DNA from: an uncultured Desulfotomaculum sp.
GTDB lineage: Bacteria > Bacillota > Desulfotomaculia > Desulfotomaculales > Desulfotomaculaceae
Assembly: GCA_946411205.1 (NCBI GenBank)
Contig: CAMKDG010000026.1
Location: 1-35,865 of the forward strand
Direction of reading: 5' to 3'
DNA: 35,865 nt
Both the position numbers and the translations under genes were made by a program. This document shows positions 7,584 to 14,750 of this stretch, piece by piece; the stretch's first letter is position 1; every line of letters starts with the position of its first letter. The notes beneath the pieces were generated by a model, which saw only the letters and a list, made by a program, of their open reading frames with translations, was not told the origin of the DNA and did not search any database.

Positions 7584-7666
7584 TGGTGTCGAAGGCGGGA
7601 CTTGAACCCGCATGGTCTCCCACACGCCCCTCAAACGTGCGCGTCTGCCAATTCCGCCACTCCGAC
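7584..7666 (-). tRNA. tRNA-Leu (anticodon GAG)
   Basis: On the minus strand the acceptor stem GTCGGAG pairs with CTTCGAC, then the discriminator A and an encoded CCA (7586-7584). The D arm has the Leu-type TGGCGGAATTGGCAGACGC. The anticodon stem CACGT/GCGTG carries the loop TTGAGGG, giving anticodon GAG. A long variable arm (GTGGGAGACCAT region) and the T arm GCGGGTTCAAGTCCCGC follow. It decodes CUC/CUU. Its 3' end is the integration target of the neighbouring element. Confidence 0.95.
7586..7604 (-). repeat. att-like core within the tRNA-Leu 3' end
   Basis: Identical to 3033-3051. This copy completes the functional tRNA gene. Confidence 0.8.
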
Positions 7667-7686
7667 ATGTCTTAATCGCAAGTGTT

Positions 7687-7715
7687 ATTATAGCATGACA
7701 GGTATTGTGAGGCAA
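7687..7715 (-). promoter_or_regulatory. sigma-A promoter of tRNA-Leu
   Basis: Minus-strand TTGCCT (7715-7710), 17 bases, TATAAT (7692-7687). The expected start is about 15 bases before the tRNA 5' end. Confidence 0.75.
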
Positions 7716-7760
7716 GAAGTTTAAAAAAGAAATGTGTGGTTTTTGTTAAATTTTTCGGTT

Positions 7761-8318
7761 TTATTTACATAGAAAGGAGTACTGGCTATCCCTTAGCATT
7801 TCTTTTAGAATCTTTTTGACGCTTTGCCCGTGTAAATCTTCATTCATTTTGTTTTGTATCTTTTTGAAGGTCCATTTTGATAAGGTCTCGTCTTTTAAGT
7901 CCCTTTCAATTGCCAAAAAGACATCCAAAAAAAAATTCCGCCAAGCATTTTCTAAAGAACTTCTCTTTATCAATCTAAATAATGCAGGATTAGCCAGGTG
8001 TTCCCGTCTTTCTTCCATAGTTGCGCCAAGAACCAGTAAGGAATCGTTAATTTTATCTTTTACACTACTTTTCAATTGTTTATCTAATACAGTTTCTTCC
8101 AAAGAAGATAAAATAATTTTGACTGCAACTAAAAGAGAATCACTTTTATTCATTGCCTTGGGAAATAGAATAAAATAGCAATGGTACATGAAAATTATTG
8201 GCAGGAGCAAAATTATAGCGCAGATGTAATTTTGCCAATTCGGATGCTGCTCTAGATTTTGAGCAATTATCATTACGGTGATAATACTCAAAAAGACCAT
8301 ACTGAGGTACTTTTTCAT
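7761..8318 (-). CDS. hypothetical two-helix membrane protein, 185 aa
   Basis: Function unknown. Two membrane helices lie at the N terminus (about residues 5-20 and 30-52, the second reading CAIILLLPIIFMYHCYFILF). A largely helical, charged cytoplasmic domain of about 130 residues follows, with MEERREHLANPALFRLIKRS and a lysine-rich C terminus. The ATG at 8318 has AGAGGTG upstream. It stands alone upstream of tRNA-Leu, on the same strand, and is chromosomal rather than part of the remnant. No family was recognised. Confidence 0.75.
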   Translation of the reverse strand: MKKYLSMVFLSIITVMIIAQNLEQHPNWQNYICAIILLLPIIFMYHCYFILFPKAMNKSDSLLVAVKIILSSLEETVLDKQLKSSVKDKINDSLLVLGATMEERREHLANPALFRLIKRSSLENAWRNFFLDVFLAIERDLKDETLSKWTFKKIQNKMNEDLHGQSVKKILKEMLRDSQYSFLCK

Positions 8319-8433
8319 CGGGACACCTCTATTGATAAGAGCTTACTTTTTCGATTATACTATTTAATAATTACACAATCATTTTACCATAACTTTTATC
8401 GGGAGGAAATATCTTAATCATATCTATGTTAGT

Positions 8434-8469
8434 AAAAATAAAGTGAAGGGCTCAGCCGCCCATCACTTT
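8434..8469 (-). terminator. terminator overlapping the stop codon of the 64-aa gene
   Basis: AAAGTGA-A-GGGC (8440-8451) pairs with GCCC-A-TCACTTT (8458-8469); the minus strand then reads TTTATTTTT. The right arm includes part of the TAA at 8468-8470. Confidence 0.75.
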
Positions 8470-8662
8470 ATTCGTTCCTCTGTTTTTCTGCTTCCTTATC
8501 AAAATCAAAAGGTTCTACGAAGGTATTATTGTCCACGGGAAAAGGTGGTACCAGTTCCTCGATATATTCCTTAGGCAGAGGAATAGTAGACTCTATCACA
8601 TTGCCTGCTCCATCTTTTTTTAAGACTACATATTTTTCACTTTCACGATTTTTTTCGTTCAC
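8468..8662 (-). CDS. hypothetical protein, 64 aa
   Basis: A small acidic, soluble protein with a charged N terminus (MNEKNRESEKYVVLKKDGAG), a proline-containing middle (IPLPKEYIEELVPPFPVDNN) and an acidic end (FDFDKEAEKQRNE). There is no signal peptide or membrane segment. The start is GTG at 8662, with AAGGGGGG about 6 bases upstream, and its own terminator follows, so expression is plausible. Function unknown. Confidence 0.65.
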   Translation of the reverse strand: MNEKNRESEKYVVLKKDGAGNVIESTIPLPKEYIEELVPPFPVDNNTFVEPFDFDKEAEKQRNE

Positions 8663-8818
8663 CGTAACCCCCCTTTCATTGAATGAATAATTGCTGTTAA
8701 ACAGTATTGTAACCGTCTGCGAAGAGTTTCAATCGGAATCTCAAAAGGAAGAATTTTTTCAGCCAATCAGGGTCAATTTATAAAAGAATAGTTGGATCAT
8801 ACTACAGGAGGGATGACA

Positions 8819-9088
8819 TTGCCGGAGCAGGAGAAAATTCGTTTGACCACTCTGGATGAGTTTGCCCAGTATTTAGAAAATAGGGGGCCCGGACAATTAG
8901 ATTTTACCGCATACCCTATTTCTGGTAACCCCGAAGCATTCCACTATGACGGTCAGGAACAGTTAGTAACCCGGGTGTCCGATGGAAAATCCTTTGATAA
9001 CGTCGAAGATTTTCTACGTTACGCCTTTCAATGCGACCAGGAAGGCTATACCCACACTGAATATGTAGATATTACAGTACAAAGCTGA
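8819..9088 (+). CDS. hypothetical protein, 89 aa
   Basis: A small soluble acidic protein of unknown function with phrases RLTTLDEFAQYLENRGPG, DFTAYPISGNPEAFHYDGQ and VEDFLRYAFQCDQEGYTH. The TTG at 8819 is preferred because GGAGGG sits 6 bases before it; the ATG at 8813 is directly abutted by that site, and a more distal TTG at 8792 lacks one. It converges on truA and shares a bidirectional terminator with it. Confidence 0.7.
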   Translation: MPEQEKIRLTTLDEFAQYLENRGPGQLDFTAYPISGNPEAFHYDGQEQLVTRVSDGKSFDNVEDFLRYAFQCDQEGYTHTEYVDITVQS

Positions 9089-9129
9089 TAAAAACCCCTG
9101 CCGAGCTGGCAGGGGTTTTTATCAGCTTT
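9081..9129. terminator. 22-bp bidirectional terminator between convergent genes
   Basis: Left arm 9081-9102 and right arm 9108-9129 are perfectly complementary around the loop GAGCT. Runs of A and T within the arms give a T-tract on both strands. The TGA of the 89-aa gene lies within the left arm and the first bases of truA's TAA within the right arm. Confidence 0.9.
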
Positions 9130-9865
9130 AATAATAGACCTTAACCAGGTGCAATCCTTTGGCTGCCGCTGTGGGGCCGGCTAAGTTTCGATCTCTTTTC
9201 TCCAAAACTTCTTTGAGTTGAGTTGGTTTCATCCTACCCAAGCCCACCTCCAGGAGAGTGCCCGTGATGATACGGACCATATTATGCAAAAAACCGTTAC
9301 CTTGAAAGCTTACTTCTACTAAACACCCTTCTTTTGTTATATCAATACTGTATATTTCTCTTATATTAGATTTCTTCTTGGAGCGAGAGGATACAAAAGC
9401 AGAAAAGTCATGTTGACCTAGCAGATAAGAAGTGGCCAGTTGCATCGCTGCCAAGTCTAAAGGATCAAAAACATGCTCCACATATTTCCTAAGAAAGGGG
9501 GTATGGTAAGGAGCATTCCATATTTTATAAATATATTGCTTCGCTACTGCATGGTATCTAGCGTGAAATCGCTCGTCTACTTCCTTTATATCTGTAACAA
9601 CAATATCCTCGGGAAGGTAGCGGTAGAGATATTGCTGTATTTCAGCAATTCTCTTGGAACTGCTGGTTTTAAAATTAGCCACTTGGCCCTGTGCGTGAAC
9701 TCCCACATCGGTACGGCCCGAACCAATGATTTCAATTTCTTCCCCAGTCATTTTGGACAACACCTGCTCGATCTTCCCTTGCAACGTGTTGTCAGTGTTA
9801 CCTAATCGCTGCCAGCCCTTGTATCTGGAGCCATCATACTGAATGGTTAATTTAAAGTTGCGCAT
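9128..9865 (-). CDS. truA: tRNA pseudouridine(38-40) synthase TruA
   Basis: Converts uridine to pseudouridine at positions 38-40 of the tRNA anticodon stem-loop, in the cytoplasm. The 245-residue length is normal for the family. Residues 8-18 (IQYDGSRYKGW) are the TruA N-terminal signature. The catalytic aspartate is D53 in GSGRTDVGVHAQGQVANF. Further family phrases are RFHARYHAVAKQYIYKI and GNGFLHNMVRIITGTLLEVG near the C terminus. The start is ATG at 9865 with AGAGAG upstream. It is a single gene converging on the 89-aa gene; in many Firmicutes truA lies with ribosomal protein genes, but not here. Confidence 0.97.
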   Translation of the reverse strand: MRNFKLTIQYDGSRYKGWQRLGNTDNTLQGKIEQVLSKMTGEEIEIIGSGRTDVGVHAQGQVANFKTSSSKRIAEIQQYLYRYLPEDIVVTDIKEVDERFHARYHAVAKQYIYKIWNAPYHTPFLRKYVEHVFDPLDLAAMQLATSYLLGQHDFSAFVSSRSKKKSNIREIYSIDITKEGCLVEVSFQGNGFLHNMVRIITGTLLEVGLGRMKPTQLKEVLEKRDRNLAGPTAAAKGLHLVKVYY

Positions 9866-9964
9866 CCCTAGACTCTCTTTCGGTCAAAAATTTGTGTGGC
9901 ATAGTTTCCCCTTTAAGGTAGAATAGTATTATCGTATTTTATTATAACATAAGGAGATGAAACC

Positions 9965-10291
9965 ATGCCTCAGCTGTTATTAAGAGGTGTCGAGACTGAA
10001 AAAATTCTGCCCGTCAGTACAGAAATGTTGGATGAACTGCAGAGAATTATTGGCTGCCCCCGGAGTGATTTAACGTTAGAATGCCTAACTTCAACTTTTA
10101 TCTTGGATGGTCAACCATCCCAGGGCTACCCCTTTGTCGAGATCGCTTGGTTTGATCGAGGACAGGAGATGCAAGACCAAGTGGCATTGGCAGTAACCAA
10201 AGCCATACAACGAGCGGGTTATGAAAGTGTGGATATTATGTTTACCCCTCTGGAAAAAAGCCGCTATTATGAAAACGGACAACATTTTTAA
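9965..10291 (+). CDS. DUF1904 family protein, tautomerase-like
   Basis: A 108-residue protein starting MPQLLLRGVETEKILPVS. The N-terminal proline after Met, the LTLECLTSTFILDG strand and the helix around EMQDQVALAVTKAIQRAGY match the DUF1904 family, whose fold resembles 4-oxalocrotonate tautomerase. The biochemical role of the family is not established. The ATG at 9965 has AAGGAGATG upstream, and a terminator follows at 10329. It is transcribed divergently from truA across about 100 bases. Confidence 0.8.
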   Translation: MPQLLLRGVETEKILPVSTEMLDELQRIIGCPRSDLTLECLTSTFILDGQPSQGYPFVEIAWFDRGQEMQDQVALAVTKAIQRAGYESVDIMFTPLEKSRYYENGQHF

Positions 10292-10328
10292 AGAAATCAA
10301 AGAAATGGAAAATTAGCTCTTTTTATCT

Positions 10329-10355
10329 CCAGGCAGTTGCCCTGGGTTTATTTTT
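10329..10355 (+). terminator. terminator after the DUF1904 gene
   Basis: CCAGG (10329-10333) pairs with CCTGG (10341-10345), followed by GTTTATTTTT. The stem is short. Confidence 0.55.
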
Positions 10356-10461
10356 GGCTGCCCTTATAAACAAAGTTTCCTACAACAGGAAAAATAGTAT
10401 ATAAGAAGAACATATAACATAGAAACAGTCCGGATGGTACTAAATTGAAAGGGTGTTTGCT

Positions 10462-10905
10462 ATGTATTTAAATAATTTATTTGTTTTTGGCACCTTACTT
10501 CCTGGGTTAGAGAACTACCAGCGTTTTGTGGAGGCGTATAAACCCCAGGTCCATGTGGCCCGCACCAAAGGAGCTATGTATTTTCTACCGGAGGATGGCT
10601 ATCCGGTTGTAACGGATAACGGTGAAGGTGAAATTAAAGGAGTCCTGTTTGTTACTAGGGAGATGCCTATCATATTACCCCAAATTGATGAGATTCAAAA
10701 GTATACGGGAGTGGACAGTCAAAGCCACTTGATTCGGGAGATTAAAGATGTGGAATTGATAGAAACAGGAGAAGTGGTAAAGGCCCATATGTACCTGTGG
10801 CCTCGTTCCAAAACAGCATGGCTAAAGGAACATGGTGTTGTTATTCCAGACGGAGATTGGGCCAGATTTTTACATGAGCTAAATCGAGTAAGAGAGAGTG
10901 ACTAA
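10462..10905 (+). CDS. gamma-glutamylcyclotransferase (AIG2/GGCT) family protein
   Basis: A 147-residue protein of the GGCT-like fold, whose characterised members cyclise gamma-glutamyl groups to 5-oxoproline; the substrate here is unknown. The nucleotide-turn-like family motif appears as LFVFGTLLPG (residues 6-15), followed by GEIKGVLFVTRE. The candidate catalytic glutamate is E77 in QIDEIQKYTG, where the family has a D-x-x-E pattern. The C terminus (KEHGVVIPDGDWARFLHEL) is longer than in minimal members. The ATG at 10462 is preferred because GAAAGGG lies upstream; an in-frame GTG at 10453 overlaps that site. Confidence 0.8.
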   Translation: MYLNNLFVFGTLLPGLENYQRFVEAYKPQVHVARTKGAMYFLPEDGYPVVTDNGEGEIKGVLFVTREMPIILPQIDEIQKYTGVDSQSHLIREIKDVELIETGEVVKAHMYLWPRSKTAWLKEHGVVIPDGDWARFLHELNRVRESD

Positions 10906-11006
10906 CCCCATCCCTTGGAAAACTTGGCTTGCTTACAGGGATACACCCAGTCTTTAGATGTCTGCGAAAGTTAGTTTGCCTATCTGTTTATCCTTTCCGC
11001 TATGAC

Positions 11007-11037
11007 AAGTAAAAGGGCTGCATCATTAGCAGCCCTT
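11007..11037 (-). terminator. terminator of the hydrogenase-like chemoreceptor gene
   Basis: AAGGGCTGC (11013-11021) pairs with GCAGCCCTT (11029-11037); the minus strand then reads TTTTACTT. It lies about 120 bases past the stop at 11153. Confidence 0.65.
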
Positions 11038-11152
11038 CCCACAGAATCAGCCTTGCGAAATTCAACAATTGAGTACTTTCTTACAACCCTCTCACAAAAT
11101 AACATTCCAGTTGCCTAGGACAAATTGTTATGGTATCAAATCATACCCAATT

Positions 11153-13087
11153 TTATTTGATAATAGACTTTAAGCTTTCGGTAGCAGCAAACAACTCCTC
11201 GGAAGCGGCGGTAATTTCCTGGGCCACCCCTGCAGATGAATTGGCTAATTCCTGTACTTGTATAGATTCATTGATCAGCTTCTGAATGAGTTCGTCCAGT
11301 TCCCTTTGGCTACCATTTACTTCAGACGTATACATATTTACGGATTTCAATTTCTCGTGAGTGTCGTTAGACAGCTTCATAACCTCTCCGGCCACTACGG
11401 CAAAGCCCCTGCCGTGCTCACCAGCCCTAGCCGCCTCAATTTGAGCATTCAGACTTAACATCTTTGTTTGATCGGCAATGCCAGAAATGTTGTCTGCCAT
11501 CTCGGAAAAATAGCTAAAGGTTTTGATGACTGTATTAATTTTTTCCTGCAGTAGCTTAATCTCCTCACCATGCAGGGTAATATCCCCTAAGAGGCGGCTG
11601 GACATCTCAGCATTTCTTTGGTTGCCCTGAACAATTTCATTAGTGGTGGCAATGAGTGCCTCCGTATTTTCCCTTACTAGTTCATTTACTTGTTTAGCCT
11701 CAGTATGTAACTTTTCAGCAATATCTCTCTGGTGAACGATACAGCCACCGGGTTTGTTTTCCCCATTAAATACCGCTACGGCCCGTTCGCGGCAGGTTTT
11801 ATAGCCACAGGCTCGACAATTCAATTCATCTTCCCGGCTATGCTTACCATCCTGCTCCAGAATAACTCTTAGTTCTGCATCACTGGGTATACTTTTATGG
11901 TAATATTTATTATCCCAAGTTCTGGTAAATTGATTATTCCTCATGAGCTGCTCAACTACATCAATCCAGCGTTTAAACTCAGGAGCTTCCACGGTATTTT
12001 TAGTGATAAAACGATACCCCTTGTATTTTTTAAACAGACCTTGCTGCTGTACTTTCTCAAAGCGACTCTGGGTATACTCCGACACAATCCTCTTATGCTC
12101 TAATAAGCTACCCTTTACACCCATGGCCTTCCCTACGATACAACCTTCACAATACAAAATGTCAATGAGGGTCGGATAATCTCTGAGAGTGTTATCCCTT
12201 TTCTTATCTGCTGCCATGTGTCTTAAAAACTCCAGGCTTCTTTCCTCCCCTTCCAGGATGAGGATGTCATTACCAATGGGATCTAATTCTAAGCCCCCAG
12301 AAAACTGTTCCAGTGTTTTGGTTAATCCTCCGGAGATCGGGAATCCTGCACCGTACAGAGCTTGTACACCGTCAAATTCCACTTCTTCCAAGCTAGCAGG
12401 TTTAATGCCAGCCTGATCGAACATTTCAATAAGTTCTTCAAAGGTAAGTACCTCTTCAAACAGTCTTAGTTTGTCATCCAATAACTCGGATTTTTTGGCT
12501 ACACAGGGACTGGCTCCAATGATGGAAATTTTTTCTTTGTTCCAGTGTTTTACCAATACCGCTTGGGCTGCCATAGGACTGAGTATCGGAGCAAATTCCT
12601 CAATGAGCTCTGGAGTATGTTTTTCAATAAAATTCATTAAAGAAGGGCAAGGGCTGGTAATAACATGAGTATGTCCTTTCCCCTTTGACTTTACTAGTTG
12701 ATTAACGTAATCAAGATAAACCTTGGTTACGATATCTGCACCAAAGCTGGACTCATAAATCAGCTTAAAACCTAATTTTTTCAAAGCACTGCAAAATTGT
12801 CCTGGACTGCAGTTATATTTTTTTCTAGCTACAATTATATAGGAGGGTGCCAGCACAACAGCACAATTTCTGTTTAAGAGAAGCTGTCTGATATTGTCTA
12901 CACTCTTTCTATATTGTTTTGCCTGCTTGCTACAAACACCCATGCAAAGCCCACAGTTTAAGCAACTATCCTGGATGATTTCGGCTTTACTATCTTTGAT
13001 TTTAATTGATTTAGTTGTACAAACCTGAAGACAAGCGGAACACTCCCTACATCTTTCTTTGTCTGTATACACAATGCCGTTTAACAC
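11153..13087 (-). CDS. iron-hydrogenase-like / chemoreceptor signalling chimera
   Basis: A 644-residue cytoplasmic protein joining redox and signalling modules. Residues 13-52 carry two 4Fe-4S ferredoxin sites (C13, C16, C19, C23 and C42, C45, C48, C52). Residues 70-380 form an iron-hydrogenase large-subunit C-terminal domain with altered H-cluster motifs: TSPCPSL (C147) for TSCCPx[11 protein letters not shown] (C195) for MPCxxKxxE, and [13 protein letters not shown] (C313, C316) for the usual MACxGGC loop. Residues 424-449 form a further Fe-S motif (C424, C427, C432, C449). Residues 460-644 are a methyl-accepting chemotaxis signalling domain with the tip [19 protein letters not shown]. There is no membrane helix. 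I infer a redox or H2 sensor rather than a working hydrogenase. The GTG at 13087 has AGGGGG about 10 bases upstream; an in-frame TTG at 13120 has none. It is monocistronic. Confidence 0.85.
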   Translation of the reverse strand: MLNGIVYTDKERCRECSACLQVCTTKSIKIKDSKAEIIQDSCLNCGLCMGVCSKQAKQYRKSVDNIRQLLLNRNCAVVLAPSYIIVARKKYNCSPGQFCSALKKLGFKLIYESSFGADIVTKVYLDYVNQLVKSKGKGHTHVITSPCPSLMNFIEKHTPELIEEFAPILSPMAAQAVLVKHWNKEKISIIGASPCVAKKSELLDDKLRLFEEVLTFEELIEMFDQAGIKPASLEEVEFDGVQALYGAGFPISGGLTKTLEQFSGGLELDPIGNDILILEGEERSLEFLRHMAADKKRDNTLRDYPTLIDILYCEGCIVGKAMGVKGSLLEHKRIVSEYTQSRFEKVQQQGLFKKYKGYRFITKNTVEAPEFKRWIDVVEQLMRNNQFTRTWDNKYYHKSIPSDAELRVILEQDGKHSREDELNCRACGYKTCRERAVAVFNGENKPGGCIVHQRDIAEKLHTEAKQVNELVRENTEALIATTNEIVQGNQRNAEMSSRLLGDITLHGEEIKLLQEKINTVIKTFSYFSEMADNISGIADQTKMLSLNAQIEAARAGEHGRGFAVVAGEVMKLSNDTHEKLKSVNMYTSEVNGSQRELDELIQKLINESIQVQELANSSAGVAQEITAASEELFAATESLKSIIK

Positions 13088-13324
13088 TTGGAAGTAGCCC
13101 CCTATTGTGAATATTATCAATGGATTATATTGTCATTTTAACATAGTTTTTTGTTGTTAGTGTATGAAATTGTTACATTTTCGGTCATTTCTTAGACAAT
13201 ATTTTTAAACACCTTTCTAACAATATCTGACAACCTAAATAATTAGTTTTATAGGCATAGGTCTCATATTTCTGTTGTTTTCAGTAATACTAGATATAAG
13301 AGTATAACAAGTTGAGGTGACGAT

Positions 13325-14674
13325 ATGGGCTGTAGATCTTTTAAGCTGACGACAGTGCTACTTCTTGTATTTCTAACAACTCTGATTACCGGTTGCCCAG
13401 GGAAAAAAGAACCCCAGCAGAAACCAGATTCTCAGGAGAAAATAAAAATTGGTGTTAGCCTGGCTTCCATGGAATTTGACGGCAACGTCATGATAAAAAA
13501 AGTGATGGATGAACGGGCCAAAAAAGAAAAAGTTAAAATTACCTGGCTGGACGCCAAGATGGAACCCTCTCAACAAGAAAAGGATATCGATACATTAGTC
13601 CAGCAAAAAGTACAGGCTATTATTTTACAGACTGTAGACCCGCTGGCAGGAGCTAAACTGGTAGAAAAAATTACACAGGCCAATATTAAAGTGATCGGTT
13701 TAGAAACGCTTCCCTTTAATGCACCGATGGACGGTTATGTGGCGGCAGATCATACTCGGGCCGGAGAATTAATGGCTCAATTTGTTTTGCATCAAATGAA
13801 TGGGCAGACAGAAGAAACTCAAGGGAGTCAACAGCAATCGTCTGCAAAAAGTAGTTTTAAGGTGCTGGTGCTAAAGGGTGATCCATCGGATCCAGTTTCC
13901 GAATTAATTGCTACAGCGGCTAATTCAACTTTAAAACAAAACAAAAACATAGAAAAAGTTCAGATTGCGGAACATCCCCAGGGGAACCCACTAATGGCCC
14001 AAATGACTGTGCAAAAGGCACTACAGGAAAGCACACCCGATGCGATTCTAGCCACCGATGATCGGCTGGCTGAGGCAGCTATCAAAGTCCTGCAAAAGGG
14101 TTTTCTAGATAGTAAGATCTTAACCGTAGCCGTGGGTGGTGATCAAAAAATTACCCAGGCACTTTCTGGTGGAGAACATGATGCCGAAATAGATATCATG
14201 CCAGAACAGTTGGCTGGCTTTGCACTGGATGCAGCCTTGGATTTAGCACAAAAAGACACCTGGAACTATGATACCAAAATTAAGAACGGTAATTTTGATA
14301 TCCCATCTAAAATAATTCCCGTTCGTCTAATTACCAGAGAACAGGTTCACCTATTAGAAGCCCGTTGGGACAAGGGTGGTAAGCAGGAAGATAAAAAGAA
14401 GAAGCCAGAACAGCAGAAAGAACAGAGTGATTCGCAAGAACAATCCTCCGGTGGTGGTGGTGAGGATTCCGGTCAGGAACAAGGTGGACAAGGTGGCGAG
14501 CAAGGTCAAGAGCAGGGTCAGCAAGAAAAGAAAACTAAATTAAAAATTGTAACCCAGGACGGCAAAACAATGGAAGTTGAAGTTCCCGGGGAAATTCAAA
14601 AGATAGAACAACAAGATGGTGGAGGGAACCAAAGTCAGCAAGAAGGTGAACAGGGCGGTGGAGAGAGCCAATAA
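13325..14674 (+). CDS. sugar-type periplasmic-binding lipoprotein with Gln/Gly-rich tail
   Basis: A 449-residue lipoprotein with signal peptide and lipobox LITGC (Cys about residue 24). Residues 40-340 match the LacI/ribose-type substrate-binding fold: IKIGVSLASMEFDGNVMIKK, then LVQQKVQAIILQTVDPLAG, GYVAADHTRAGELMA and DAILATDDRLAEAAIKVLQ. A low-complexity region rich in Gln, Gly, Glu and Lys (about residues 355-410) precedes a short beta motif (KLKIVTQDGKTMEVEVPG) and a second Gln/Gly-rich end. Such proteins usually feed an ABC importer or a sensor, but no permease or ATPase gene is adjacent, so the ligand and partner are unknown. The start ATG follows GAGGTGACG. It is transcribed divergently from the chemoreceptor chimera, which raises the possibility that it works with a signalling system. 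Confidence 0.85.
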   Translation: MGCRSFKLTTVLLLVFLTTLITGCPGKKEPQQKPDSQEKIKIGVSLASMEFDGNVMIKKVMDERAKKEKVKITWLDAKMEPSQQEKDIDTLVQQKVQAIILQTVDPLAGAKLVEKITQANIKVIGLETLPFNAPMDGYVAADHTRAGELMAQFVLHQMNGQTEETQGSQQQSSAKSSFKVLVLKGDPSDPVSELIATAANSTLKQNKNIEKVQIAEHPQGNPLMAQMTVQKALQESTPDAILATDDRLAEAAIKVLQKGFLDSKILTVAVGGDQKITQALSGGEHDAEIDIMPEQLAGFALDAALDLAQKDTWNYDTKIKNGNFDIPSKIIPVRLITREQVHLLEARWDKGGKQEDKKKKPEQQKEQSDSQEQSSGGGGEDSGQEQGGQGGEQGQEQGQQEKKTKLKIVTQDGKTMEVEVPGEIQKIEQQDGGGNQSQQEGEQGGGESQ

Positions 14675-14698
14675 TTCACAAAAAGTTCATAGATAAAT

Positions 14699-14738
14699 AA
14701 GGAGGTGACGCAAAAAAGTAGTTTTGCGTCACCTCCTT
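14699..14738. terminator. bidirectional terminator between convergent genes
   Basis: AAGGAGGTGACGCAAAA (14699-14715) pairs perfectly with 14722-14738 around a 6-base loop. T-rich sequence follows on both strands (short on plus, TTATTTATC on minus). Confidence 0.85.
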
Positions 14739-14750
14739 TGGTATATGCCC

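Larger units (their letters stand above)
3033..7604. mobile_element. prophage remnant integrated at tRNA-Leu
   Basis: The segment is bounded by a 19-nt direct repeat: a fragment of the tRNA-Leu 3' end at 3033-3051 and the intact tRNA at 7584-7666. Inside are a tail-fibre-like gene, a small phage-type gene, a small membrane protein gene, a 39-residue ORF and several terminators, but no integrase, capsid, terminase or lysis gene that I can recognise. I infer a prophage that has lost most of its genome by deletion. Alternatively it is a small phage-derived cassette that was mobilised in trans. Confidence 0.7.
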
